Shown here: piece by piece, positions 43,084 through 56,893 of the stretch
Layout: the number at the start of each line of letters is the position of its first letter
Numbering within the stretch: the stretch's first letter is position 1
Assembly (NCBI GenBank): GCA_964017155.1
Contig: OZ024865.1
Location: 21,048,402 to 21,112,401, forward strand
Source of the DNA: Oasisia sp. SBJ-2009
Taxonomy: Eukaryota; Annelida; Polychaeta; Sabellida; Siboglinidae
Length of the DNA: 64,000 nt
Reading direction: 5' to 3'
Position numbers and translations under genes: made by a program
The notes under the pieces: generated by a model
What the model saw: only the letters and a program-made list of their open reading frames with translations
What the model was told of the DNA's origin: nothing
Database searches by the model: none

Positions 43084-43610
43084 AGTCGAAATAAACTCTG
43101 CATCGCATTCGTCCACTACAACAAAGCCTTCGCCGACGACTTACTCATATGTGCTAATACACCACATGAGCTACAACAAATGGTACACGAATTAGCTGAT
43201 GAAAGTGAAAATCAGGGTCTGAAGATGAACAAGTCGAAGACAAATGTGATGATGGAAAACGACATACCAATCTATGTCAACAACACTCAGACCGAGAACG
43301 TTGAAAGCTACACCTACCTTGGATAGAGATACAGCACCAGAGACAAACCAAGATATGGAGATTTAAAGGAGAATCACGGCCGGATGGACAGCACCGCGAC
43401 ATCTTCAAGAGTAACATTAGAACAAGCTTGAAGAGACAGTTCTACAACTCATGAGTATTTCCAGCAATGACATACAGCGCGGAAGCATGGACACTCATCA
43501 TCCAAGCAAAGAATAAGCTAGCAGCCGCACAAAAAAAGATGGAAAGGAATATGTTATGTCATGGTCTAATAACATATTCTGTCACTAGGAAGAACCGAAA
43601 ATCGGTCGCG
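43084..43610 (+). pseudogene. RT fragment with FADD core (unit 1)
   Basis: Remnants include AFVHYNKAFADDLLICANTP (a deletion joins motif A directly to the FADD of motif C), HELQQMVHELADESENQGLK, MNKSKTNVMMENDIPIYVNN and NVESYTYLG. MTYSAEAWTLIIQAKNKLA follows after a frameshift. This is a third LINE lineage in the unit, internally deleted and inactive. Confidence 0.8.
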
Positions 43611-44290
43611 TCTGTTTTTTTCGGGGAAATACTGTGGTTCAATGAACACATTGGCTTTACCAACAGTCCAACACTACCTTCCGCTACCATCATTCACACG
43701 AACACGAAAGGGACATCATGGGAGGTGGAAGTCGTCACTTGGTGAACTGAATGAAGGTCTGAACGTGGTGAATACCCGGGGGTAGGGGGCTGAGGCTCAC
43801 CATAAACATCCACTTGAACTCCCCTCCGAGTTCCTTGCATCCCCCTCTTAGCCCTTCCCCTCCCACCCGAGTCCCGCATTGATCCTCGCCAAAAGCCTCC
43901 AGTTGCACCCGTCGGAGCTTCGCCAACACACCAATTCTCCAATGTTTTAATAGCACCACTTTCACAAAAACACATTGAAGCAAAACCGGGGGAGGGGGCA
44001 CATTCCAAAAGCCTAGGGGCACATGCCCCCAAACCTTCTTCTCATAATTCTATATAACCAAAGAAGCATGTTTGCGGACGAGATTTCAAAATGATGGTTG
44101 CAATAGGTAACGCAGTAATTTCACACACGATACCAAACATATTCATATATTGAAGAGGGGTGACTGTTGTATTAATAAAACATAAATGTATAACAAAACA
44201 AAATTTAGCCATTAGCTATGACACAACAACGTCTCTTGGTTGAAGCTACTTGGCACTAACAAGCCGAAATAGGCCTGCGCCTCTTTGACT
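43611..44290. other. No gene seen (unit 1)
   Basis: C-rich stretch 43770-44030 with short G runs and GGGGCACATGCCCCC-like palindromic text near 44015-44031. Probably repeat-derived. No coding support. Confidence 0.45.
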
Positions 44291-44676
44291 GAACAAGTTA
44301 ATGCAGTGCAGTGAACAAGTTAATGCAGTGCAGTGAACAAGTTAATGCAGTGCAGTGAACAAGTTATTGCAGTGCAGTGAACAAGTTAATGCAGTGCAAT
44401 GAACAAGTTAATGCAGTGCAGTGAACAAGTTAATGCAGTGCAGTGAACAAGTTAATGCAGTGCAGTGAACAAGTTATTGCAGTGCAGTGAACAAGTTAAT
44501 GCAGTGCAGTGAACAAGTTAATGCAGTGCAGTGAACAAGTTAATGCAGTGCAGTGAACAAGTTAATGCAGTGCAGTGAACAAGTTATTGCAGTGCAGTGA
44601 ACAAGTTAATGCAGTGCAGTGAACAAGTTAATGCAGTGCAGTGAACAAGTTAATGCAGTGCAGTGAACAAGTTAAC
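44291..44676. repeat. 22-bp VNTR, 17 copies (unit 1)
   Basis: Head-to-tail 22-bp units containing GAACAAGTTAATGCAGTGCA; a few carry TTATTG in place of TTAATG. The unit-2 counterpart has 23 copies. Confidence 0.98.
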
Positions 44677-44962
44677 TGGCCTTTAACCTGCGATTTGGCC
44701 GCAATGTCAATAATGTATTTTATATTGTTTCTCTTTTGTTTAAATTATGGCACAAGTTATTACGTTTATGTTTACACTACGTATCATGATAATGCAATGA
44801 TTCAACTTAACCGCATTAAACGCAGAAACAATTCTTAGAAGCAACGTCTTCCCATGGCACGGGCTTCGCTGGAGATCTTTTCCCGACACGGGTCTATATT
44901 TCCCCCGTTACACCGTCACACTGGCCTTGTTTTCCGAAGGCAACATGCTACTTTCAGTTTCG

Positions 44963-45322
44963 TTACGCCCTCGACACAGTCAGTTTAGTTTTACGCACGC
45001 TGCTTCTCCTTCCCGACCCCGCCTTCGAGCCCTTGGGTTTGGGCGTGTCCCCCGGCTGTGCCTTCGGGGAGACCCATCTTTCCGTCGGCTCTGTCCCCGT
45101 TTCCTCGTCTTTCAGCCTCTGACACGTCTTATTCTTGAGTGTCGCATTGACCAGTCCGAGTAGAACGACGGCACAGAACATGGACCCGGTGATGATGACG
45201 TACACCATCGGCGTTGACAGGGACGAACTGTCGTCGTCTTCTGAAGTCACGTTAGTTGCCTGGACGACGGTATACGTCATCGGTGACGCGGTATGAGACG
45301 CGTCCATTGCGACGACGGTCAA
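44963..45322 (-). CDS. Possible single-pass membrane protein exon, 119 codons (unit 1)
   Basis: On the minus strand this open frame has a short Thr/Ser-rich N-terminal part (TVVAMDASHTAS, TSEDDDSSSLS). A clear membrane helix follows (PMVYVIITGSMFCAVVLLGL), then a basic Pro/Lys/Ser-rich tail (KTCQRLKDEETG, KPKGSKAGSGRRSSVRKTK). The frame extends about 12 codons upstream (HDVNTLTLTVVAMDAS), which resembles the last strand of a cadherin repeat, so it may be the membrane exon of a protocadherin-like gene. GC-rich codon use differs from the AT-rich surroundings. The frame is intact in both tandem copies with one replacement. No clear splice acceptor was found. Identity is not established. Confidence 0.45.
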   Translation of the reverse strand: MTVVAMDASHTASPMTYTVVQATNVTSEDDDSSSLSTPMVYVIITGSMFCAVVLLGLVNATLKNKTCQRLKDEETGTEPTERWVSPKAQPGDTPKPKGSKAGSGRRSSVRKTKLTVSRA

Positions 45323-45358
45323 TGTCAGCGTATTTACGTCGTGTGTTATTTTTTAAAC

Positions 45359-46860
45359 TACACGTTTGTTATTTTATTTAAATGTACCTAACTTTTCATT
45401 CAAGCTTTTTGTGTTCGACATCGAAGGTCAATAAGTCTATCTGCTTGCTTTAATGTGTGCAAGATATCGTTACCACAGCAATACAACGTTATGGCACAAT
45501 GCTTGTGCCAAACCAGGTGACATGTCGTACCTCTGTGTGACACTCAAGCCATCTGGCTTATTGTTTGGTGCCAACGTCGTTTTCAGCGTTACTCTGTCCA
45601 AGACGGGCGCGTGTTTCGCTCAGTTGGGACGGCACGCCAGACCGAGATGTACTCTCGACGCGCCACTGGGGCGGTGGTGAAGATGTCTACAAGCATCGAC
45701 TAGATGGCCTCTTGTGTATTTGATGCTGCGTTCCAGTCACCTCCTGCAAATTGTACACATGAGTTCGTGACCCCTAATTCTTCGAAGTTCACGAACTTAT
45801 ATTTGCCATTTGCACCAGGTGATTGGAACGAGGCAGGATTGTTGAGACAGACTGCTGCGCACTGACGAGACGGAGCCACAACCATTGGAAGTTGGCTACC
45901 TGTCTAATTTAGGAGGTCTTATTTCCAGTTTCACTGCTATCAGCCTTGCACAGGAAGATAGCATGATCCTGCCGCATTATCAGCGAATCAACCCGGATTT
46001 CGAGGACGAAAATGCCGTGGAGCCTGGTTTACTCACGACGACCTACAAAACAGAAAGTTTGTGGTTAGTTTTATTATACCCGGGGGGGGGGGGGGAGGGG
46101 TAGGGTTGGCAATGGCATTATATGACAGACGGCTGCAAACAATATGTATTTAAACATGCACACTTACAAATGAGTTACAACCACAGTTGAAGTTGATCAG
46201 TGTGTTCCTATTAATCACGATAGCTAAACCATTACATATAACACATAAAGCTGAACATTAAATAAACATTAACAGATATATCACAAATACAAGAGCAGGG
46301 TTGTGGGTGAACTTACAGATCAAGTTTTTAAATGTTTACAAAACATGAAAGCATAGACATGCATGCAGTAATCAATATTGGACAGAAAACCGTGATCTCC
46401 CATGACCTGTAAGCCATAGGCCTACTACACTAACAAATACATATGGGCGTCGATCGGTGGGGGACGAGGGGGACGCGTCCCCCACTTTTCAGCATGAAGG
46501 GGACAACACAGGAAATGTTCCCCCACCTTTTCAGTTCAGAAAAACAAATTTACGGGCATATAGCGGGATTGATCACTCCCTCTCTTAAAAGCCCCTACAT
46601 AGGTTTAGTAGTAACATAAATAAATTAAGATATAACGTTCCGACTACTCAGTGGAAAATCACTAGATAAGCTGGTTGGTTGGCCGCAGCGCTAATATTGG
46701 TCTTAGTCCAGTAAATATCCATACACCTGTGACTGTCTGGAATGTATATCCGGTCCAGGGTGTCGTTCTATGTATGCGCATGCGTGCGCGACTGGCGTGA
46801 CCTCGGATGGCCGATCAACTTTGACACCGTGCCAACATGTCGAGACTGAGTTCATAACCC
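45359..46860. other. No confident gene (unit 1)
   Basis: Short open frames at 45453-45680 (plus) and 45700-45885 (minus) are protein-like in places but lack start, splice or family support. A G run lies at 46082-46096. Near 46445-46515 the GGGGGACGCGTCCCCC palindromic text resembles an interspersed repeat. Confidence 0.4.
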
Positions 46861-47625
46861 ACGTAGTAAGCTAGGATTCCATATGTACGGATGCGTCATG
46901 CGGACGCGGCATGCGGTGTGCGGCAACAAATGGCTACAATGGGAAGGTATAGGAATGATTCCATATGTACGAATGCGGATGCGGTTTCTGGTGTGGATAC
47001 GGACGCGGCAAACTGAATCGGTCCATGTAGCGATTCAAAACGCATCCGGAATGTATTAGCGGGAAAGGAGGGTCTAGTAGCATTTTATATTTGCCATTGA
47101 TGATTGAAACATGCCGTCGTAGAAACTACCAACATTTCAAGTAGTAGAAGTTGTTGTAAAAGAAAAGGTTCTCCTCGTTTTGGTGTAGTCAATGAACTAG
47201 ATGATTGTACGCACCATATTGACTCCGTTTTTAACGGTGGCTTCGGTATCTGTTTTGCCACACTTGAAACGCTGCCACAATTAAGATTGTCATTTGTTGT
47301 TGCAGTAGGTACGAGCGCGGCAATACGGGACAATTCAACGTATTTTATGAATAGATGTATTTAATTATTATTAATTAAAATGTTTTATTTTGTTACTTTC
47401 GTTTATTTAATTACTTTATATATAATCTTTTAAATTTTAATATAATATCATTTTCCAGTTATATGCATATTTTTTATTCCATATACTTTTTACAATGCTT
47501 GTACGCCCCTATGATACAGCGCTATAGAAATGCTCGTTGTAAACGTGACCCATCCGCAAATAGCAGCCGTATCCGTATGCCGCACCCGTCCGTACATTTG
47601 GAATCCTAGCTTTAAGCCTACGTAA
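46861..47625. mobile_element. Inverted-repeat DNA element remnant (unit 1)
   Basis: The left end GCTAGGATTCCATATGTACG at 46870 is matched in inverse by CGTACATTTGGAATCCTAGC, ending at 47609. Similarity extends outward to ACGTAG/CTACGT at about 46861 and 47625 with an indel. Subterminal DNA is rich in ATGCGGATGCGG-like motifs on the left and their complement on the right. The interior holds an 86-codon open frame (47104-47364) without transposase motifs. Superfamily not identified; non-autonomous. Confidence 0.65.
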
Positions 47626-48626
<1,001 letters not shown>

Positions 48627-48928
48627 TCAATCTATAAAATCAAGGTTAAGTTCATTTTTGGCTCAAGATTGTTGAAATTCACTTATTTTCATACATCATA
48701 ATCAAAAATCATACATGGAAGTAACTTATGTTTGTGTGGGTGCATCGGCCACTTGATGCAGTGGTCAGGTCCTGAGACTCACATTGGTGCTGCCTTTGGG
48801 CAGTCGGCAGCATCATGCGTCATGGGAAATATAGGCGCGTGCATTGCGCGTTCAGGATCGTTTCTTCCGTTCTCCTCAATCCTTCCTGCAGACTAGCTTC
48901 AAGACGTGGGAGGAGAAATGTGAATACT

Positions 48929-49073
48929 GGAGAGGGCACGGCTTTATCCAACTGGTCGCCACTGGGTAGACAACCTAACAATCCCAACCTTGATCGCACA
49001 CCAGTTGCTCCTCGGTTAGGTTATGAGGTTGTCTACCCAGTGGCGACCAGTTGGATAAAGCCGTGCCCTCTCC
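48929..49073. repeat. Inverted repeat with perfect 48-bp arms (unit 2)
   Basis: Arms 48929-48976 and 49026-49073, identical to those of unit 1. Symmetry is preserved in both copies. Confidence 0.95.
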
Positions 49074-49500
49074 AGAGAGAGCGAGGAGGGTTGGCTTCTA
49101 CAGCAGCTATGCAATATTGTCGCAAACGAAGTCATTGTTATTAACAAGCATCTATTAATATGACATCCTCTCCAGTCCATTTGTCTGCAGACACAAGCAG
49201 GCAGCTGGAACGCTGTCTCTGCTGATCAATCCAGGGAGCAGAGGCCAATAAAGATCGGAAAAGTGGACCTGAATGCCACCACACTATCGTCAACACAAGT
49301 AGCAGAGTGGATTGACTCTTTCCCCATATCTGCATATGTTTCTGACACGCTTGACCATTGCGACTCTCCAGATCTGTCAAGCAGTTCCACCGAGACGCCG
49401 CACAAGGAGGAAAGTGTGAAGATATGTAAAGTTGATGAAGATGACCGCCAGTACAGAATTTGGAAATTTTTCCCACCCCCTCGATACCGAGACTGGTGTC

Positions 49501-50020
49501 CTCTACAATATCCACAATTGACAAGTGGCTCCAACGATGGTTAACGTGTCAGATTAGCCCTTGGTAGGACGATGGCAACTGCATTTCGCAGCTCACTCCT
49601 AACCGGATTCCATGCAAAGTTCAGTTCGCCAGAGAACATCTGAAACGAGATGTCAGAATTGGTGACAAGGTCGTGTTCGACCTAGAGTTCATATTTCTCT
49701 GTCTTCGGGTAGTGGGTTAACAGCGCGATATGGAACTCCTGCCAATATTTGGGAATGAGCTATGTGTTGTCCCTCCGTCACTTATGGATGAGTATGGTTG
49801 CCTCCGGAGAGGGAAAAACGCGAAACTAGTTCACAAGCTTGGAGTAACGCATCACAAGCCTCCACGCCCTGACGTCATCATCGAGGACGCCCAGCAGCTC
49901 TTGTATCACGTGGTCTGGCCCTGTGGCGGAAGGCCCAGTGCCAACAAAGCTCAAAATCTTCCAGACACTCGTGTGAATATATACATCAATCAAAAACCTT
50001 ACACTAATAAAAATGTCTAA
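49501..50020 (+). pseudogene. Decayed unknown coding remnant (unit 2)
   Basis: Counterpart of 35700-36219 with the same internal stop and one replacement near the end (DTR for DTH). The lesion predates the duplication. Confidence 0.45.
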
Positions 50021-50223
50021 GTTCGCTGTCTGGCAACTAGACTATGTCGAAATACAGCCACTTTGTCGCTGGATGCACACGGGGATTTTCTTTAGGCTTT
50101 ATTGCTGTTGGTACACCGAGACTGTTCAACTTTGCATTATGAATCGCAGGATTAAAGCGTGCTGAAATGCTTAAACAACCTTCGTCCATACATAATCATA
50201 ATCATAATTATTATATAACTTCT

Positions 50224-50390
50224 ATTGGGCCTAAATCCTTAGAAACCAAATTCAGGGGCGGAGCAATAAAAGGGTTGATCAGTCTCGGAGTAAATAAACA
50301 AATCCAGTTGTCATCAGATTGATTGATACGTCAGGAGAATAGGCAAGGTTGTAATGGTATGTTTTTTTTAAATGACATAAGAACATACCT
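50224..50390. repeat. Dispersed repeat copy (unit 2)
   Basis: Counterpart of 36424-36590, differing at a few bases (for example GAGCAATAAA for GATCAATAAA). Confidence 0.7.
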
Positions 50391-51307
50391 TTTATAGAAT
50401 GTGTGACCATGCTTTGATGAGCAGGGTATATTCTTTTACTAATTGTTCAATCTGTGACAGCTTCGGCGCTGGGCCCAGTCAGCACTCTCGAGTTGCCTTT
50501 GATTTCACTCGCTCATATCTAATCAATGTAAAGTTTCGATTTTTTCGAATATCTTCAATAATACACGATCCATAGTATGTGGTCAAATATAAATGGTATT
50601 ATCTGTTTTTAAAGATGGTGCCAGACAAAATCTATATTATATCCATAGATTACATTTTGCAGAAGACGGGTGAAAGTTTGAAGACAGCTGCGTCAGTGCT
50701 TAAAGTTCAACATGCATTTCACAATGCTGTGCAATTGCGGTGGATGTGGGGGGGGGGGGGGCAATGGATATAATGTCCGGCGCAAACGTAAACAAATTAT
50801 ATTACAAAATGGCTGACATTTGAAAGTCAGTAAAGATTAAACGTACTACAATTTATATGATCATGTTTAAAAACCCTACATTTAGGCATCGATTTTATGG
50901 CTCTAATTTACGTAGTTCTAAGATATGCGGTAAATGGCTTAGTAGGACGCCATCTTTAAAAGTGGCGGATACATGAATGTCAGTGAGGGTTAAGTGTATC
51001 TTGTTGTGCATCGCTATCCACCAAGCTATCCAATATCGTGGTTTTTGAGATATTGTGACATTTGCATTGACGACCGCCTTCTTTAAAAATGGCGGAGGTA
51101 AAAACCGGAGAATAAAAAGTATATATATATTTGAAATCCTTGTCCCATAGCAAAAAATATCTACATACCACACGTTTTGCTCTAGATGAAACAGTTATTA
51201 TCGTAATAATTTTGTATTGGCACCCATTTTTGAAATGCCCGCTAAATCACTATGGGACCAAACAGAACAAATGACAACATGTTTTTTTAGTTCTAAATAC
51301 TATTTAG

Positions 51308-51904
51308 ATGGGTAGTCTCATCAGCAAAGACAATGGAGGCCAAACAGACATGAAGGCAAGACTCGGTAAAGCCCGCTGTGCTTTCGCCAAACTGCAGACC
51401 ATTTGGAAGTCCAACAAGTACACCACCAAAACAAAGTTAAGACTTTACAACAGTAACGTGAAGTCCATCCTACTGTATGGCTCAGAGTGCTGGCGAGTGG
51501 TTAAAGGGGACATGGCAAAGATCGATGCGTTCCACAATAGATGTCTGAGAAAGATCTGCCGAATATTCTGGCCAAACAAGATTTCCAACGTGGACCTCTA
51601 TAAGAAGACGGGCTGCAACAGTGCTGTCCTCGAAATGAAACGCCGACGGCTGAGATGGCTAGGACACGTCCTGCGAATGCCCGGAGATAGCATCCCCAAA
51701 GTGTCACTGAGATGGACAGCACCTGGAAAAAGGAAGCGAGGACGGCCAAAGATGACGTGGCGACAAACAGTGATGGCCGAGCTGAGAGAGATGGGGCTAT
51801 CGTGGGGTGAGGCTCAGGCCTCAGCCAAGGACAGAACCTTGTGGCGAAAGATTGTTGTGGCCTTATTTCCCACTGGGGACGAAGAGGAAAAGTAAGTAAG
51901 TAAA
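51308..51904 (+). pseudogene. 5'-truncated RTE-like retrotransposon 3' end (unit 2)
   Basis: Counterpart of 37500-38096. The 195-codon frame is open and the AAGT tail is the same. Confidence 0.85.
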
Positions 51905-52294
51905 ACCATTTGCCAAGGGTATACCAAAAATATGACAAGATTGATTTTTTGAACATTTGCCGAAGTGTTACAGTTATTATTATTACTGTGACATAATTCC
52001 GCTGCCATTTTGGGTATTGACCAAATTGTAAGCAAATCTTGAAAATATTGAGTTACAATTGCGAGTGAATTTGGTTGAAAACAGTTTATTTTACACAAAT
52101 GTAGCCATATCGTATACCTTAGAGGAATTACCGGTGATAGATCGTATTACACAAATATAATCCGATCAATATGGAATTGAATTGAAGCACGACCGTGGAT
52201 CCCCAAGCGATCCGTTAAGTATGATATTCCATTAGTACTAAACATCACTGCTGTTAAAATTAAAATACAACACACAGTTTACATAAACTCTGCC

Positions 52295-54486
52295 ATGGGT
52301 AGGGTAGCTACATCGCCGATACCCTTCTTGTCTTCCACCAAGAAAATCTCAAAAATCGGATCATGGAACGTGAGAACCATATTCAAAGCAAACAAAGCAG
52401 CCCAAATAGCAAGGGAATTACGGGCAATATCACAGTACTATGGCTATGTGAAACGAGGTGGACACAGTCTGGACAAGTCAGACTGAATACGGAGAATTTA
52501 TTCTGTACATGAAGAGGAAGATGCACATCATACAGAAGGCGTGGCACTCATGTTGTCACCTGAGGCACATAATGTTCTCATTAGCTGGGAAGCAGCGGGA
52601 CCAAGGATCCACAAGGGACCACAGAAAAGAAAACCAGATCGTAGAACGAAAGTTCAGAAGATCAATGCAGGATGTGAGAATACAGAGAGGGGAATATACA
52701 AGATCTTCTTGAAGAAGGAAACATGGGCATATACGTACAATGGCAACATATCAAGGAGATGTGTACCAGCACATGCAGCGAAGTTCTGGGAAAGAAGAAA
52801 TACCAACAAAACACTGGATTTCTGCAGACACTGTCAACAAAGTGCAAGTGAGAAAGGAAAAGAAAGGTGCAATTAACAACAGCCGAGCGAGAGCAGCAAA
52901 AGCAACAGCTAAGGAAGCATGAAACAACTGTATGATATGAACGCAAATTAGCAGTAAAGCACAAGCATACAGACATACAGACAAACTGCGAAAGACCAAG
53001 TAAGGCAGAGATTGAGAACGCCATCCATCACATGAAGAGAAGGAAAGCTTCCGGCCCAGAAAAAAATCATGCCGAGTCAATCAAGGCTGATATAGAGATC
53101 TCCACAGAGATACTGTTAGATCTATTCGAGAAGATATGGGAGCTAGAAGAAATACCAACTGAATGGAAAGAAGGGTACGTCGTGAAGCTCCCAAAGAAAG
53201 GAGATATGCAAGAATGTCAGGACTACAGAGGGATAATGCTCCTATCAGTACCTGGAAAGTTCCTCAACAGAGTAATTTTGGACAGACTTGAGTCAGGGGT
53301 GGATGCCAAGCTCAGAGACCACCAAGGTGGCCTCCGTAAAGATAGATCATGCACCGACCAAATAGCAACAATGCGAATCATTGTTGAACAGTCTATGGAC
53401 AGTCTGTGTACATAAATTTTGTAGATTACGAGAAGGCATTTGATAGTCTCGACAGAGATAAGCTGTGGAAGCTCCTACAGCACTATCGGATACCAGATCA
53501 AATTTATATCTCTAATGAGAAATACGTACGAAGATATGGTATGCAAGGTCACATGCAGGAACACTTATAGACTATTTCATGGTGAAGACAGGAGTGAGGC
53601 AAGGATGTCTTCTGTCACAATTCTTATTCATGTTCGCCATATACTGGATCATGAAAGAGACTACAGAAAATAGAAGAAACTGGATCCAATGGACACCTTG
53701 GGCTAGTTGGAGGACCTGGACTTTGCGGGTGACCTCGCTCTCCTCTCCCACGGCCATAAAAATGCAGAATGCATAACAAACATAGCTGCTAACCACAGTG
53801 GCAACACAGCCAGGACTCGACATCAACAGAAGCAAAGGTTATGAAAGCCAACACAAAGGACAAGAACCCCATCACATTGAAAGAAGAGCCACTGGAAGAG
53901 ACAGACTCGTTCACATACCTGGGCAGTACAATAAACACAAATGGAGGCACAGAAGAAGACGTCAAAGCCAGGATACAAAAAGCAAGAGTTGCATTCATCA
54001 TATAAACAAAATTGGAGAGCAAAACAAATCAAAATTAACACCAAACTGAGAATATTCAATTCTAATGTCAAGGCAGTTTTACTCTATGGACTGGAGACAT
54101 GGTGAAGTACAAAGAAGACACTAAAAATATAGATCTCCATCACCAAATGCCTGCGCCGAATCTTACACCTGAAGTGGACAAGACTACACTCTGGAAAATG
54201 ACCAAGCAACTACCCATAGAAATTGAAATAAAGAAGAAGCAACGGAGGTGGGTACGACACACACTCCAGAAACCTCCAGAAACCATCACCCGTCAAGCCA
54301 CCACGTGGACCCCCCCAGGGAAGAGGCGAAGAGGTAGGCCACGAAACACATGGCAAAGAGATACAGAAAGGGAAACATAAGAGAAAGATGGAGAGGATGG
54401 CCACGGACAGAAAACAGTGGCGTTCCTTGGTCGATGGCCTATGCTCCCAGCGAGTAAACAGGCATAAATAAGTACACAGTTTACAA
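52295..54486 (+). pseudogene. Decayed RTE-like retrotransposon (unit 2)
   Basis: Counterpart of 38487-40680, with the same main frame breaks plus a private 2-bp deletion near 53550 and a V-to-F change in VPGKFLNR. Most decay therefore predates the duplication. Confidence 0.87.
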
Positions 54487-54765
54487 GGATTTTTTTTAGA
54501 TTTACAAAGTTGAGTACACATTACCAAATTGTTATATATGGGGACAATGATAACAATCAATGCACTATTTTAGAGTGTTTTATTTCTGATACCTCCGTAA
54601 ATATACATACACTAAGTATTGTTATTTTACTATGATATTGTAATTATTGTTCTGGACACGCTGTAATCGAACTGTCTGTGATAACGGGATGTTATATAAC
54701 AATGAGTTACAGTAGTCTAGTCGAGAGGTGACGAGTGCGTTGACTGCATTTTTCGCGGCTTCGGT

Positions 54766-55741
54766 TGTTAGGTAGTGTCTATTGATGACAGTCTGTTTAG
54801 ATGATAGTTACATGCGGCACACACAGCAGTCAGATGATCTGTCATCGTCAGATGTTGATCCATGTGAACTCCCAGATTCCTTATGCGGTGTGATGATGAA
54901 ACCGTATCATCGCCAATTATCAAGGAGTAACGTCCGTACACCTTGAGATGATGTTTTGATGTAAAGACCATCAGCTTAGTTTTTCATCGTTTAATTTCAG
55001 CATGCGCACCGCCATCCATCGCCTGACTTCCCCAATACAGTATGTGAGTCGCCTTGCAGTTTCCACTTGGTCGCCTGGTTTGGCGGGATTGTACGACGCG
55101 TATAATTGAATGTCGTCGGCATATTTATGATATTTTATGCCATGTCTTTTGAATATTCGCTGCATTGGCGTGGTGTAAAAAGTGAACATGACAGGCCCAA
55201 CGACCGAGCCCTGTGGCACACCACTCTGTAGCGGAATAGTCGTGGATGTTTCGAATCTTTCTGGACGCAGTGGATGCGGTCTTCCAAGTACGTCCGGAAC
55301 CATGATAACGCCGTTTCAATAAGTCCAACATGACAAACAACATTGCATGATTCTTGTCGAGTTCACTAGCTATGTCATGCTGAACACGCAACAGACCTGT
55401 TTCTGTACTGTGAAGCATCTTATATGCTGATTGATATTCTTCATGCAGCCCATTCAAAGTGAGATGATCAAGGGTGATGATCAGGTCTTTGTCGAGAGTG
55501 TCAGATTTCAGAAGTGGTTTTACTATTGCTGTTTTCAAAGTGACCGGAAAGAGTCTGCTTAAAACTATTATTCACTATTGCCACCAGATAAGGAACGTGT
55601 ACACCTAGTGTTTTCTTCAACAGATCAGTCGAGGCTGCATGTCTTTGGAGGGCACAACTAATCTGATGAAGTTCTTTATTTCCTCTTTACTCGTAGGTAG
55701 CAGTCGATCGAGTTCGCTTGACAACCTTTGGCTGCCAGAAT
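54766..55741 (-). pseudogene. CR1/Jockey-like RT fragment (unit 2)
   Basis: Counterpart of 40960-41935, with the catalytic YADD retained in the same truncated context. One visible replacement near the 54971 end (D for G). Confidence 0.85.
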
Positions 55742-56535
55742 CGATAGCAAGTATGTGCAGGCTGTTTGTGTTCTTTGATTTTAGGCAGCATGTAATCGGT
55801 CGGTAGATGTCATTCAACGTCGGGTTCAATTTCTTCGCGTGGGCTGTGTGCTCCCACACAATGCATGCGTACTGCAGCTGTGTAGCATAGCGCTAGAGCA
55901 GATGTTCTGATTGTCATTGGATTTGATCCCAACTTCGAGTTTATGAGCTTGCAATGAATGGTATTTTGCTTTGATTCCAACATTCCATGTGCGCTTCGAA
56001 CGATATAGTGTTCGGTTTAGAGACACCGGGTAAGAAAAATGGACTAGCTTGGAGTCATTCCAGTTAACGTCTGTCTGTTGTATTCGCGGTTGTGTAGATG
56101 GAAAAACTAACCTGTGGTTTTGTTGGATTTGCTCGCAGTTGGTTAGTTACATTGTACTCCGCCAGACGCACACGAGTACTGACAACACTTGGTTCTCGGT
56201 CTCAATAAAGTGTGTATGTTGGGTAGTGATGGTGAGATCGTCTGCATACACGAAGCTGCGTGTGTTCGGTTGACAGTATCGTATGCTGCTGAGTGAGATT
56301 CAAGTGGGCAAAAACCTGCCTGCTCCGGTATGAGGTACGTTCAGCAATAGGGAAAGACGGTTCATTATCAGTCACCCTTACAGCTTGTAGATGTGGCAGA
56401 GTAGCGAGATTGGTCTGAAGCTTTTCGGGCTTGATGGGTCCTTTCCAGACTTCAGTATGGCGACAACGCGTGATTGTGTCCAAACGAGTTGAACAAGTCC
56501 GACATCCAGTGCAATGTCATTGGTCCAAAGTGCTC
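55742..56535 (-). pseudogene. Second minus-strand RT fragment (unit 2)
   Basis: Counterpart of 41936-42725. It carries a 4-bp AATG duplication near 55957 that shifts the frame relative to unit 1. Confidence 0.75.
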
Positions 56536-56684
56536 GGTCTCTTCAGTTAGAATGTCATTAAATCCAGCGCTTTATCATTCCATAGTTGTTTTAATGAGTT
56601 GCTCGGTTCATTCCAGTAAAGGAGTAATCGAAATTTCTTGATTGTCCCGCTCCAATTTGGGCTGGAGTTGTAAAACGAAAATTT

Positions 56685-56893
56685 AAGGGGAAGTTCTTAC
56701 ATAGCGCAGTATCCAGTCTTCAGGGTTGCTCAAAGCACTTTACACTTTACTTCCTGGCACACCTGTTCAATCTAACACCATCTCGATTACTCTAAGAAGC
56801 ATTCAACCACGCAGTAAATAATTCGCGAAGACGTACACCACGGTCTATAGCCAGGTACTCATTCATATAACTGAATGATTTGGAGCATTGCAG
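56685..56893 (-). repeat. SINE body fragment (unit 2)
   Basis: Counterpart of 42875-43083, with three or four substitutions (for example AAGAAGC for AACAAGC). Confidence 0.75.

Noticed and set aside
44291..44676. 22-bp repeats considered as CRISPR or centromeric satellite
   Set aside because: No spacers, short array, and sister-unit copy difference typical of a VNTR.
45700..45885. Minus-strand 61-codon frame with CLNNPASFQSPGANGKYKF
   Set aside because: Protein-like and conserved in both units, but no family, splice site or continuation is visible. Not enough to call a gene.
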